The notes beneath the pieces are model-generated. The model was not told where the DNA came from and ran no database searches. It saw nothing but the letters and a program-made list of their open reading frames with translations. Below are positions 11,103 to 22,573 of a stretch of 64,000 nt of DNA, one piece after another (position 1 is the first letter of the stretch; every line of letters starts with the position of its first letter). The position numbers and the translations under genes are program-made. The DNA comes from Circinella umbellata (taxonomy: Eukaryota; Mucoromycota; Mucoromycetes; Mucorales; Lichtheimiaceae). Where the stretch lies: positions 1 through 64,000 of the forward strand of contig JAIWNF010000004.1 of NCBI GenBank assembly GCA_025093555.1, in the 5' to 3' direction.

Positions 11103-12581
11103 ATGATTTTGTATAAAATAAATGAGCGTTTTTTCCATTGTTTTCTCGCTATGGCAGATCTGCAAGGTGAACTTTACTCGATAGCTTTCGGAGAGATTGT
11201 CCCATTATGGAGCGACTACGACAAAGAATATAACGAAACGGTACTTGCCTTATTAACGAGCATCGATGATTTTCCGCCCCTCCCTACCCCACCATATTCT
11301 AAGAACAAGAGTAAAGCCCGAAACAAGGATAATACAAAACGACGAAAAAGCCAAGAAGAGTGGCAGATAATATATTCTCAAAATTGTAGCTTTGATAACA
11401 ACAATAACAATGAGAATAATTTATCTTTGGTGTCGATTTTATATGATAATATTGAAACTGACAAAATCAGCATGAACTGTAGCGTTAGCACAGCTTCGTC
11501 GTGGCAACATATAGATTCTCTTTACACAACGCTCCCAACATTTTCTCAAATTGCTTCAAAAGCCGGATATGATCATACTCCTATTCCAAAAAATCAATTT
11601 TTCAAACACACCAAAAATGTTATATGGAAACAGATAAGCTCAACAAAAAATAATACAAGATGTAGACCATTCTTTAGGAACCATACAAGCGACGAAAATG
11701 AAAATAGCGTTTATAACCATATATATGATACACGATCCTCGGAACGAATACAAAAAAGCTATTATGTTAATTTACGCAAACAGAAACTTAACAAATTACT
11801 TTTACACCGTCGACTACGATCTCTTTCTTCTACTGTACTCAAGACACAAGAACAGCAAGGAAATGTAATTGGTGAAGATATCCGGGTGATAGAAGCAAAA
11901 AAGACAAAGGCAATAATAACAAATAATTGTTTGTCACCCAAGTGGTCCTTTTACAAACCATCCCATTTACTTGGTTATATCTACGTACCAAAAGGTGGGT
12001 TTACTGTTGATTACCATTGTCAAAGTTTTCTTGAGCTCGGAAGATACAAACCACAAAAGAGAAGAAAAACAAAGTGTGCGCTCATCAAGAAAAATTTGAT
12101 ATCACCAGTAAAAAGAAATGTAACAACGCTAATCCCTATCTGGTGGGATATCTGTCAGTATGGCCGTCAAGAATTTATAAAACGAATGGATTATGAAGGT
12201 TTATTGGTTCCTTTTCCCCGGAATCCTAGGTATCGTGTTCAACAGGAAGATTACGTAAAAGCTACTCAAGAGGTCAGACAACAAGTGACACGTAGAATAA
12301 ATAATAAATACCCTGATATATCTTACTGGAATAATGTATGGTTAGGATATGGTATGATGATTAGAGCTGTGGAGGATCGTGAAAATTTTACGTATCACAA
12401 GCAACTAGCACAGCTACATCGTGATGTTCAACGGCACGTTCGAACAACTACGACCATACTTTATAACCAGCTACCACGATGTTATTTCCCGACTGGACAA
12501 AGAAAATATAGGAAGCTCAATATTCGATACTTTTTACAACAATTGGATAATAGTTCTTCTGGTATACAATATAGCATATAA
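11103..12581 (+). CDS. intronless hypothetical protein (492 residues; 476 if the second ATG is used)
   Basis: One uninterrupted frame of 492 codons in an intron-rich neighbourhood. I do not recognise the family. The protein is basic and has an asparagine run (DNNNNNENN) near residue 100. It has several lysine/arginine clusters in its middle (RKQKLNKLLLHRRLRS) and tryptophan/tyrosine-rich segments toward the C-terminus (LIPIWWDICQYGRQEF, YWNNVWLGYGMM). The next in-frame ATG is at 11151, opening MADLQGEL; that start looks more natural because it drops a hydrophobic leader, so I favour it but list the longer frame. No signal peptide, membrane helix or catalytic motif is evident. It could be a lineage-specific gene or a retrocopy. 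Gene reality is supported only by length and non-random composition. Confidence 0.65.
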   Translation: MILYKINERFFHCFLAMADLQGELYSIAFGEIVPLWSDYDKEYNETVLALLTSIDDFPPLPTPPYSKNKSKARNKDNTKRRKSQEEWQIIYSQNCSFDNNNNNENNLSLVSILYDNIETDKISMNCSVSTASSWQHIDSLYTTLPTFSQIASKAGYDHTPIPKNQFFKHTKNVIWKQISSTKNNTRCRPFFRNHTSDENENSVYNHIYDTRSSERIQKSYYVNLRKQKLNKLLLHRRLRSLSSTVLKTQEQQGNVIGEDIRVIEAKKTKAIITNNCLSPKWSFYKPSHLLGYIYVPKGGFTVDYHCQSFLELGRYKPQKRRKTKCALIKKNLISPVKRNVTTLIPIWWDICQYGRQEFIKRMDYEGLLVPFPRNPRYRVQQEDYVKATQEVRQQVTRRINNKYPDISYWNNVWLGYGMMIRAVEDRENFTYHKQLAQLHRDVQRHVRTTTTILYNQLPRCYFPTGQRKYRKLNIRYFLQQLDNSSSGIQYSI

Positions 12582-15044
12582 TTAAAAAAGTGGAATGATA
12601 AAGATGATGAGTTGGGAAACATCAATAGATCATGTGAATTGACATAAGAAAAAATATTTATTTTTGCGTGGTTGCTATGCAGTTTCAACTACAGCAGTTT
12701 TCTTTTTACAAGTGATGATTTTATTATTTTGCTTTTCTTTTCTACAATTGTACTTGTTTTATTAATGCCTACTTAAGAAGCTATCTCATTATACACCACT
12801 GAATTTGCTAATTAAGTAGCACAGCAATCTTCTTACAGCAGTGATGTACATTGCGGGGAATTCCTTTATATTATCTACATGACCTTTTTTTTAAGTAGCT
12901 GAATAGAAGATTACCCCAATAACTTTCTACTTGCATGCTTTTTCCTGGAGCGTATTTTGCTCAATAGTAATTTTAAATGGTGATCACACGAGTGCGACAA
13001 TATAATCTAGACTGGTCAGTACGATAGTATGGGACAGTGGTAGCTTTAATGCATCTATATTATTTGAGAATTAGCTACGTAATAGTCTTTGACTTATATC
13101 TAGTGTCTGCCATCATAGCTAATATTGAAAAGCTATCAGTACTCAAAGTAAAGACCAATTAGCTACAACATTATCTACAGGTGTCAATATAGACATATGG
13201 ATGATTTCATGATTCCTGATGCTCCTTCTCCTGGTATGATTAATATTTTAGTGTATAAGTTTTCTGCAAAAGCTATTTATCGTTTTATCATAGTGTAGAT
13301 GCAGCATCAAGTTGTCGTCTTGTTCCAGAACGCTTATATTGCTCCTATTTTAATGTTTTTTGGCGTCAGTGACGGATAGAATAAATTTTTATTGTTCATC
13401 ATTTTTTTTATTCACTAATATTCTACTCTTTTACTTCTTTATGAAACGATTATGATAATGAAAGATAACTTCATAAAAGAAAGAGAAACAATTTATCTAC
13501 AGGTTCTCTTGGCTGATATATGTAAGTATCTTTACCACTGTGACCTCAAGTTCAAATAGACGCAATGTAAGGATTTTGTATTCTCACTGTAGGATTTACA
13601 ATGAAATATCTCAAAATCACCAAAACTTATGCTATTTGTGCCGGTCAGCTAAGTATTATCAAAATAAAGATGATTCTGTGTCACATAATTAAAAGGTCGA
13701 CCTTAAACTTATCTTATTAAGAAAAGCTAAAAACGATTGTACACGTCGAACGACATCAAAATGAATACCTTGATCATTGCCTGCGATATCTATAACTTTT
13801 GGAATAACTTAACAATAAATCACTAATGCAGTGACGTGGTAAAAAAAACGAGAAGCAATTAAACAAGGGTAATCTTTTATACTGCTGTCGTGGCTTCCTA
13901 TACGACTCATGTAACTATGAGTTCGTGTTTTTGGGATTACTTGTTACAAATTAAATAATAATTCAAAAATTCAAATATCTCGGGTCTGGATATCATGCTC
14001 GCAAAAAAACTCATCGGACTGTTTAAACGGATTGGTGAAGTAAACCAAAAAATACGCATGGATGGGAAGGTTGGCTACAGTGTATGTCTTGTTAGATAGC
14101 TAATTCAATTTGTATATATTTGGCAAAATATTAACTACGTAGCAACGATGTCATCTGTATCATATGTATATATGACATAGACTGTATTGAATCATTAAGT
14201 CAACTATTATCAGAAATTCTTAAGGTTATATATACATGTTATTTTGATAAAAAAGAAATTGCCGTTAAAAAGAGACATCAATCATTTTTTTTTTACTTTC
14301 TCTTTCCTTTTTTTTTATCTTCATTGCACACATCATTATTCATATTGTTTAAAACTTCCATACAACAAATCGACCAAATTTTGAATAGTCTTTTCTAATC
14401 CCAAGTCAAACTGTCGCTTATAAAGTAGAAGGGGTTATGGTCACTTTAATCCGGGTGGTTTGCGAAATCGATCACTTAATCCATCCAATTGATGACTATA
14501 ACGAGGACGAACCTGCACCAAAAGACATCTTTATTCTTTCTTCCTTATCAACGGAATCTTAACAACATACAGAAATCAGTTCATAGAATTTCCCCAATCA
14601 TTTATAGAGATTATTACTTATACAATCTTATTTCTTTTCTATCTATATTCTCTCCTTTCGCATTTCCAATTTTTTTATCATGATTTCATACTTTTTCTCT
14701 AGTTTTTTCCCCACTGGAAGGGAGGTTTAGCTATCACATTAATTCGATTACTTTCATTTTTGTACATAACGTTCAGTTCTCTCAGTATCGTAATGATGCG
14801 ACCACATATCTATAGCCATTAGTCAATCCAGTCCTGCCCTTATAAGAAAAATATCTTCTTTTAAATGTATTTCATTCTACTTACACTTTTCATTAATTTA
14901 ATTCTTCTTTTTACCATCTCTAAGTTTATAATCCACTGTTTTACTTGTTGTTTAGTAGTTGAATAAAACAAAGTAAATTTGCCTGCAGCACCTTACCAGT
15001 CCAGATAGTCTTGAAAAAGTAGAATTGTCTCGTGGGTGATAGTA
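12582..15044. other. gene-poor spacer with weak coding fragments only
   Basis: No gene with recognisable homology. Weak candidates are a two-exon frame 13198-13239 plus about 13301-13379, in phase but only some 38 residues, a frame near 13593-13689 with CYLC and basic residues, and a 41-codon frame at 14434-14559. None has family support. The last 8 bp before the following MITE, TGATAGTA at 15037-15044, are its left target duplication. Confidence 0.5.
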
Positions 15045-15509
15045 GTGGGAATTGCTACGGACATTCCATATTTTGGCTTACGGACACCCCACAAGTAAAA
15101 GTTGTCAATCAAGTTCTTAGACCATGTAACTATAGTACCAGCATCATCAACAGATCAATAGCGCTTATTTAGCCGCTCATATAATATATCATTATATGTA
15201 CGTATAAATTATTCCTTGTTTCCCGCGTCTTCATGTGGACTACGACTTCCACCTGTCTACATAATGATATTGTGAGAAAACATAAGAAATATTGAGCCTT
15301 ATTCATGAAAAGTTGAACTGCTAATATAAGTTTCATAAACATTCTCAAGTTTTATGACGATAATAACTGTATATATAGTATATACATGGCTGGATACGAC
15401 GCAATTATATCAAATTGTAGTGTATTTTTGAAAAAATATAAAAGTGGGGTGTCCGTAAGAGTTGAAATTACCTAATATACCATGTTTTTGAGGTGTCTGT
15501 AGCAAATCC
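15045..15509. mobile_element. MITE family A, copy 1 (465 bp) with 8-bp TSD
   Basis: The left end carries GGGAATTGCTACGGACA; the right end, read inverted, carries GGATTTGCTACAGACA. Just inside lie a second inverted pair, CTTACGGACACCCCAC on the left and its complement GTGGGGTGTCCGTAAG on the right. The 8-bp repeat TGATAGTA flanks it at 15037-15044 and 15510-15517. The internal segment around 15225-15260 (TTCATGTGGACTACGACTTC) is shared with the copies at 45802 (inverted) and 47701. There is no open frame, so it is non-autonomous. The 8-bp duplication points to hAT or a related superfamily. Confidence 0.85.
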
Positions 15510-15791
15510 TGATAGTAATACTGTTACTTATACCAGTGATATTATGGCCTTTCATTGCATCAGCAAATATAAAATAAAAATATTCAAAACACAAAATTTT
15601 CTTCTCTTAGCTTAATATTACACCATAAATATATAGGATACCCTTTCCTTGGATGAAATTTGTACCCATGCCATATTCTGGAGACAAGGCAGTTTTTTTA
15701 ATTTCGTTCAGTTAGCCCAATTTGGAAAAAATGGCTGTAAAAGAAAAAAAAAGTACTCACAATTTTTTTTTCCTCTTAATTTTTTTTAATA

Positions 15792-16329
15792 ATGTCAAAA
15801 AAAGATTCAAAAGTTTTAGAAGAAAATGAATTAATAAAAACACAAATCGATGCTTCCATTGGGATTGCACGTTCCCTTGTTCAATCATGGTTACCAGAAC
15901 CAAAACGTGGAGAAAAATTAGAAGATACAGAAGAAGATGAAAAAACATTTGCTCGCTATTCTACAGGTCGACCTGACAGGTGAAATTCAAAAAAGAAATT
16001 TGAGTTCGTGCTGCTCTCTTTCTAGACAATAATTGGTATTAATCGTAAAATATTTAAAATCATGTTAATAATAGGCTTGGTCTTGGCGCAAAGTTTTTAT
16101 CACATAAAGAAGCGATTCAACATCAAACGCCTATGATATCTAAAAATGAAATGAATTTACGAAACAAGATTCTTAATCAGAATCGACGAGCAGATAATAT
16201 AGACACTACGACAAATGCTACGGCTGGAAAGAAACGAGGACATGATAATGACGACGAAGACGACGACGAAGAAGAAGAATCAAGAACAAGATCTGTAAAA
16301 TTTAATAAAACAAAACATAACTCACCGGC

Positions 16330-16363
<34 letters not shown>

Positions 16364-16504
16364 CAACCACAAGCTAACAATAAGGGAATTGGAGGTCAAG
16401 GTGATTTCTTATCAATGTATCTTTCTGAAAAAGCTGGTAAAAAGAAAAAGAAGAAGAAAAATAAAAAATCAGGTCAAAAAGAAGCTCCAGTTTCTGCTTC
16501 TTAA
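15792..16504 (+). CDS. DUF3245-type conserved fungal protein (205 residues)
   Basis: Exons 15792-15979 and 16075-16504 join in frame (AG|G across the junction). The N-terminal part has IARSLVQSWLPEP and, spanning the intron, GRPDRLGLGAKFLSHKEA, the signature pair of the small fungal/eukaryotic family I know as DUF3245. The C-terminal half is low-complexity: an acidic DDEDDDEEEE block, a threonine run encoded by an ACA repeat, and a lysine-rich tail (KKKKKKKNKK). The charged tail suggests a nuclear or nucleolar protein, which is inference. Function of the family is not known to me. The ATG chosen is the first in frame and sits right after a T-rich leader. Confidence 0.8.
16327..16363. repeat. 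ACA trinucleotide repeat encoding a threonine run
   Basis: Perfect ACA units inside the DUF3245-type gene encode about eleven consecutive threonines. The tract is likely to vary in length between strains without breaking the frame. Confidence 0.85.
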
Positions 16505-17351
16505 TTTTAGTCATGTTGGATGATTGACGATATTACTTGGGGAATTACTTAAATAACTTTCAATGATTGAACAGTGAAATGATAATCTCTACAGGGATAT
16601 ACGGTTAATATACAAAAAAAATATATGAGATACTTGGGTGATAACGGATGTATGGAATTTCAAGCAAAAATATCCGTTAAAACTTTTAAGCATGAACGAT
16701 GAAGAGCTTATAGTGGCTACAGAAAAGAAAATAATCCCAAATTACTGTTTATAGTACATTGATTTAATAACGGATTCATTCACGTAATAAATAATCTTCT
16801 GGTTTAGGTAGTCTAAAATGTTTATGTGACGGAAAAGTTTAAATATCTTTTTCATCATAAAAAAGTTTTGTTTATTTGTTTAAATAAAATAATGATAACA
16901 ACAATGTCGCTGATATAACACCTGTCGGTAAAAAAAAAAAACAAAGAACTTGGATTAAATTGAAACTTGTTACTTTTATCTATGGTAGCAAATATCAACT
17001 AGCATTAATACATGCTTAATTAAATTACCAGTGATGATGGGAGACATATAAAATTTAATATTATTGTAAAGATAAAGTAGATACATGTATTGTACATATG
17101 TTTGTATGCATGTTTGTATGTATTTATTTATTGAAAAAATTACTGTCATTCATAAATATTTATAGGTTAATAATTCGGCTCGCTGATATGTTTTCTGAAC
17201 ATTCATTTTAGTTTCTCCATAATATTTTAGCTGTAAGCTATTCCAGAATAAACAAACATTAAAAAACAATAATAATAATAATAATAATAATTGAATGATA
17301 ATTCCTCTTTTGCTCTTTTTTGTATCTTTTTGATCTAATATACGTATCCTT
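16505..17351. other. spacer between the DUF3245-type and Kre9-like genes
   Basis: AT-rich 3' and 5' flanking sequence with an AAT microsatellite near 17268-17290. The short minus frame over 17150-17407 is an AT-rich shadow of the Kre9-like gene start. No gene seen. Confidence 0.5.
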
Positions 17352-18456
17352 ATGAGTAATATAAGTATTGTTGCTATTCTTTTGGCAACAATTGCCTTTT
17401 CCATCAAATCGACTACTGGTTGTTCAGGTAAAAAAAAAATTACTACTCTATATGGTTTTAGAATATATATTGGATTTATGATTGATTATCCAACCTAATA
17501 AACACACACATATATATAGTCATGGTTCCTATGAAAGGAACCATATGGAAAACAAGTGAAATGGTAACTGTACGCTGGTAATGCTTTTAAAAAATGAAAC
17601 TAATCTTTTTTACCAAAAAAAAAAAAAAAAAGATAAAAATGAATAATCTTTTTTTTTCATCCTTGAAGGAACGGGATTCTTGATCAAAATGTCAATGCTA
17701 TTACTATAGCACAACCTACACCAGAAGGTGGATATATAGATGTTGCAAAAGTAGGTACTGAAGTACCTGCTCAACCAGGAAAACATTCATTGAAGTTACC
17801 GGCTAATATTGCAACAAACAATAATTGTAAAGATCCACTTTTTTATTCATTTTTACGTATAGTTAAAAAACATAACATAGCAAAGAACTCCTTCCCCTCT
17901 CAAAACTTGTAATATTCTTCTAACGTTACTAACTTTTTTTTATAGATGTTATTATATTGGGTAACTCGACTGATCCAAAATGTATTTCTGGGGCTTTTTT
18001 TATAGAACCAGGTAAGTAGTGCTTTGCTTCAGTGTACGGATTAAAGTATTATAAAATATTATGTAGTTATATTATTTACATATTATATATATGTGTGTCT
18101 GATCTTTAGGTTCAAATACCACTCCTATTGTACCTGAAGAACCAGTAGCAGCCCCTGTTAATGAACAAAAACCACTTCCTCCTTTCCCTTCTAATTCTCT
18201 CGTTGTACCATCCAATGTCGGTACGCCTGCTTCTTCTGTTGAGGCTAATCCAATTGCAACTGAGTCTTCTGAAGTACTCCCAATGGAGACTAGTTATCAT
18301 AACGAAGTTTCACATACTATTGGACATGGTGCAGTTAAAACTGATACCGCTAAAGCTTCATCTGCTAGTAGTAGAAACAGCGAGAACCTCTTCTATGTTG
18401 TAAATATATTTATGTTTATGATTGTTGCTATCGACATCATGTCATATCTATCGTAA
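17352..18456 (+). CDS. secreted, GPI-anchored Kre9/Knh1-type Ig-like protein (234 residues)
   Basis: Exons 17352-17427, 17520-17577, 17669-17826, 17946-18011 and 18110-18456 join in frame to TAA. The protein begins with a signal peptide (MSNISIVAILLATIAF). A single Kre9/Knh1 N-terminal Ig-like domain follows: VPMKGTIWKTSEMVTVRW, then LKLPANIATNN and YVIILGNSTDPKCISGAFFI. After that comes a proline/serine/threonine-rich linker. It ends in a hydrophobic tail (FYVVNIFMFMIVAIDIM) preceded by small residues (SSASSRNS), the layout of a GPI attachment signal. Such proteins sit at the cell surface; in yeast the Kre9/Knh1 proteins affect beta-1,6-glucan assembly, but the short single-domain forms are uncharacterised. 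It is not full-length Kre9, which has a second domain. Confidence 0.85.
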
Positions 18457-19254
18457 TAAAAATTACTTTTTTGTATTTAATATCTATATGGTTTATTGCA
18501 ATTTTTGACTACTAATTGTCAGAAATATGTTTAATTTTATTTGATCTTTGAAACTTGAAAAATTTTCATAATTCGTCTCATAAGAAAGTATTCACTACTT
18601 GATTAATTTAGACATTAATTACGTGAGAGGGTGAAAGTCAAGGTTGAACAGAATGACACTGTCTGATATTTTTCTTTCTACTCTAGTCAAAGTAAGGCAA
18701 TCCAATATCAACCCTTCTTTTATAATAAGTAAATATTTCCTTCCACAATCACTTAATAAGACACCAATAGATTTTAAAGATATTCCTAATATAAGTGTTA
18801 CTCAAATCCAATTACGGAATATCTAGTGAATTTCTACACAGATAAGGTGGAGTTTTACAGGTGAAATAGATATTAATTATTTCACCAAACCATAATAAGA
18901 AATATCTGAATGATGAAATAAATTAGAGTTCTTTAGAGAAAGAAGATTATCTAAAACAATGCTACGTATATCTAATAAGAACATAAACAACAATAATAAC
19001 ATACATTATTATCATCGATACTTCGTATTGGGAAATTGCATTACTTTTTCATTCGTCATTTTTTTTCTTGGGATACGTACTTAAATATATTACGTACCTT
19101 TCATAATAATAAATCGGTATCTTTTGTTTAGTATTTAATTAGTTTTTTTAATTATCATAGAAAAAAATCAAAGCTAATAATCATGCTCTTTCTGAAGAGT
19201 TTTCGTTTTATTGATAAAAGAAATCCTATTACTCATTTTTTTTACAGTACTGTA
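18457..19254. other. convergent spacer between the Kre9-like and carboxypeptidase genes
   Basis: The 3' ends of two convergent genes. A 60-codon frame at 18644-18826 has no homology, no splice context and ordinary AT-rich composition, so it is not called. Nothing else seen. Confidence 0.5.
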
Positions 19255-21725
19255 TTATCCAATTAATCGGTTCTCGATCCAAATATTAAAGAGTTCCATC
19301 GCATGTTCAGGCTGATCATACGGAACCTAAAATAGTAATAATAATGATAATGTCATTTCTTCTATTAATATCCACCTCTATACAAAAGAAAAAAAAAAGA
19401 AAAACAAGCGACTATTGATTTATGTTATCACATACCCAATGACCAGCATCATTTACTTTCAAAAATGTCAAGTTTTTATATTGACGTATTTGGCCAGCGA
19501 GTTTACCCGTGGTAGTACTGTACCAGTTTAGATCTGGTGATTTACTATATTCGAGGTGCCCTGACCATGGAAGTTCTATTGTCCACGCGAGATTACCGTA
19601 CCTTTTTTTTATGATAAAAAAAAATTACAGGTGAGAAAATAGTGTCATTAACTACTATGTGATACACATCAATGATTTTCGTTTCCTTTTACAAGTTTAT
19701 TATGTCCTTGCACTTTTTTTTTACCAGTTACAACTAAAGTCCATGTCGCCTGTATTGGAAAATAATGGGAATATTAATATGTTTTCTTAAATTATATATT
19801 TATAATAAAAAAAAGAAAAAAAGAGAACATTTTTATATTCATTCTTATTACCAGCATATATAAGTACTCGAATGCCAGAATCTAAGGCTTCAGCTACCTG
19901 CGGCGCATAACTGATTGTCCTAGAGAAGACATATGGCATTTATTATTTATATTGATTTGACCGAAGGAAAAAAAATTAAAGCATGGAAATATCGAAAAAA
20001 ATAAAACACACACTCACATATCACCTGACAACGCAAAACGATAGCCCACATTCTCGTTACAAGTTGTAAAATCGCCTTTGTTTAAATCAATTCCTAATTC
20101 CTGTCTAATATCTTCTCTATTGGCCCATGTATTCACACGATCAGTAACATTATAGCAAAGTTCACTTTCTTTGTGGCATGGAATTCGAATATCAAAATCG
20201 TTACGTCCAGTAGCGGCATAAGGCCCTAATTGAGTTTGTTGACAATAAAGACCAGCAGGAACACATGTGATGCTATTCTGATATTTATAGCATGCATCCA
20301 TAAGTTTTTGACAGTTGTGGGATGAAGCTTGCATTTTCTTGCATGTTACATTATCAAATATAGGCTTAACTATATATATATATATATATATTATTATTGG
20401 AAGAAAAGAATATATTAGATTTTATATGACTTTTTATACATAATCATACAGAGACGTATATAAATTACATGAACTATCGTTTGCACATCCAAATGGCTCA
20501 TAATATTTGAGTTGAGTACGAGGATCAACCCATCCGTTACCAATCAATAAGGAATTTAAATTTAGAGGTTGAAACTGTCCTTCTCCGTTTTGTAGTAATA
20601 TTTCTGCAGCTACTGCAGGAATATAATGACCAGCTTTTTATTCTTTTACATTAGTCATCAAAAGAAAGTATCAAGTAAACTTGGAGGGTGCCTTCAAATG
20701 AGATATAAGTATAACGTAAACTTTACCGAAAGATTCTCCAGCGACGTGCAATTGACTCTTTGATAATTCAGGAAAAGCGATCAAAAAAAGTTGCAAAAAT
20801 ATGAAAATATCATGCGCAGCTTCTTTTGAATTTTTAACTCTATAACTACCATGACTATATCCTGTGTTTGCAGGCTTTTATACATACGTAGAAGATTAAA
20901 ATACAATAATTCTTTGTAGGTTAGTAGCTTATGATGATTTCTTTACAACAGATACTGGAATTTACTTGGCTTTGAAAAAAAAAATCTCCAGTGTTTATTG
21001 AGTGATAAAATACCTGATCAACAAAGACTATATTTGAGTTGATGTTCCAACTATATGGATTCCCGGTTACTCCATTATTGGAATTAACGAGACACGGGCT
21101 AATATAAATCTTAGTTAAAGGTATATGCACAGGTAGTCAGAGGCATAATTGTATGCAATAAAAAAAAAAGCATTATGTTTACCCGAGTTCGCTCATAGCA
21201 CTAGTAAATGAAGAACAGCCTGGACCTCCATTTAACCAAAGCTATACATAATACATCTTAAGAAACTCATCTTGATAACAATAATCATATCCTTTAATTT
21301 ACATAACATTGCACTTCATATTACCACAAGTGGACCCGCTTCTTTTTTCGTCATCGTGGTGCTACGTAACGATGACTCGAAAAAAGTAAAAAACAAATGA
21401 TCGTCTGTTTTTAGATTATCGAGGTATCCTGAATGCTTATTATTAACCTGCTTAGTCACATGTAAATTCACTATGAAAAATAATCCGTCTCTTCCCCCAC
21501 CCGCATTAATTATAGCTCGCTTTTTTTTACCTGTTGAGTTCCATGACAAATATTTGATTTTTTTATTCTTAATGTATGAGATTTGAGATGGAACGTGTTA
21601 AATTTCACATCAGGATTAGAGATGAGTGGAGAAGAAAAATACCATGGTGTTTGAATATATATAGCAACAAAAAGTAGTAATGCAGCTGTTACTGTAGTGG
21701 TTATTGCAAATATGAGGCGAATCAT
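19255..21725 (-). CDS. serine carboxypeptidase, peptidase family S10 (493 residues)
   Basis: Eleven exons: 21725-21531, 21447-21325, 21241-21183, 21098-21014, 20874-20727, 20633-20440, 20364-20018, 19919-19852, 19749-19725, 19601-19436 and 19326-19255. Family motifs appear in order: SGYLD; LWLNGGPGCSS; GESFAGHYIP with nucleophile Ser202; LIGNGWVDP; YAGDMDF with catalytic Asp408; and NDAGHWVPYDQPE with His469. An N-terminal hydrophobic helix (IFAITTTVTAALLLFVAIYI) acts as signal or anchor. It removes C-terminal residues from peptides in the vacuole or outside the cell. The sequence resembles carboxypeptidase Y more than Kex1, as there is no C-terminal membrane segment. The 20440/20364 junction has an alternative choice, so a few residues near Asn-Ser-Ser-Cys may differ. 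The 25-bp ninth exon carries the catalytic aspartate region. Confidence 0.92.
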
Positions 21726-22573
21726 TCAAAAATGTCTAAAGAACAACAATTCCACTCAGATAGCAAAAATACCGAAATTGAACCCCTTATCTTTTGTTTA
21801 CTTAAAATGGTTCAAATAGTGTAACAATAAAAAAGAAAAAAAATTCTTACTCTTCTCCATTTAGACTCATTTATAAACATATCTACAATCTGAAAAGCAA
21901 CATAAAAGAAATTGATAATCTCTCACACATATTTCATTCTTAGTTATATACTTCGCTTCATAGACAGATTACTTTTTACTGATTTTTTCATAGAAGGATA
22001 TGAACCCGAAACCATCCGCTTTTATAAAAAATATTATTAGCATCTATTTCAATTTTAATTAATTACTATTATTATCAATATCATCGTCCTCTACCATAAA
22101 AAGTATAACTTTATACATGTTTATGTTTATTGGATAAAAAGAAAGCATGTTTTGGTAATATGTAATGCAATCTGTTATAATCTTATGATAGAAAAAAAAG
22201 TTTACTTTCTGCTAAACTTGATATGTTGGGATATCTTTGTTGTTATCTTATCCGCTCGCTTTTTGTTTACAGGTTGTATTATTCCAAACACGACACAAAC
22301 TTTTTATTTTATCATCTGCCAATCAGTAATTCTATATTAAGAGACTATAAGCAATATTGATTATTTATCACTCAATAATTGATTGTCGGGTTTATTCTTT
22401 CTCTTTCTCTTCTTTTCTTCGCTTTTTTACTGTAATTTTTTAATTTTGTATTATTTTAAAATATTCAACCACACACTTCCCTATTTATATTTTTATATTG
22501 TACCTTTATATATATTATTTCTGTGTGAATTGTTAGAGTGACAAGAGATATACGTAACAAGAAAGAAAATATA
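21726..22573. promoter_or_regulatory. divergent intergenic region between carboxypeptidase and GATA genes
   Basis: Both genes start at the edges and point outward, so this 848 bp holds both promoters. Pyrimidine-rich tracts (22392-22440) lie upstream of the GATA gene, a common feature of fungal promoters. A 62-codon frame at 22152-22340 has no support as a gene. Confidence 0.5.

Noticed and set aside
13198..13689. Small spliced gene starting MDDFMIPDAPSP
   Set aside because: First junction is in phase, but the following candidate exons hit stops in every phase and no family is recognised.
14434..14559. 41-codon frame starting MVTLIRVVCEIDH
   Set aside because: Overlaps an equally plausible other frame, lacks splice partners and homology.
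18644..18826. 60-codon plus-strand frame
   Set aside because: AT-rich, no domain, lies between convergent 3' ends.
22538..22573. Upstream extension of the GATA gene
   Set aside because: It has no ATG, opening with GTG; the first ATG is at 22574.
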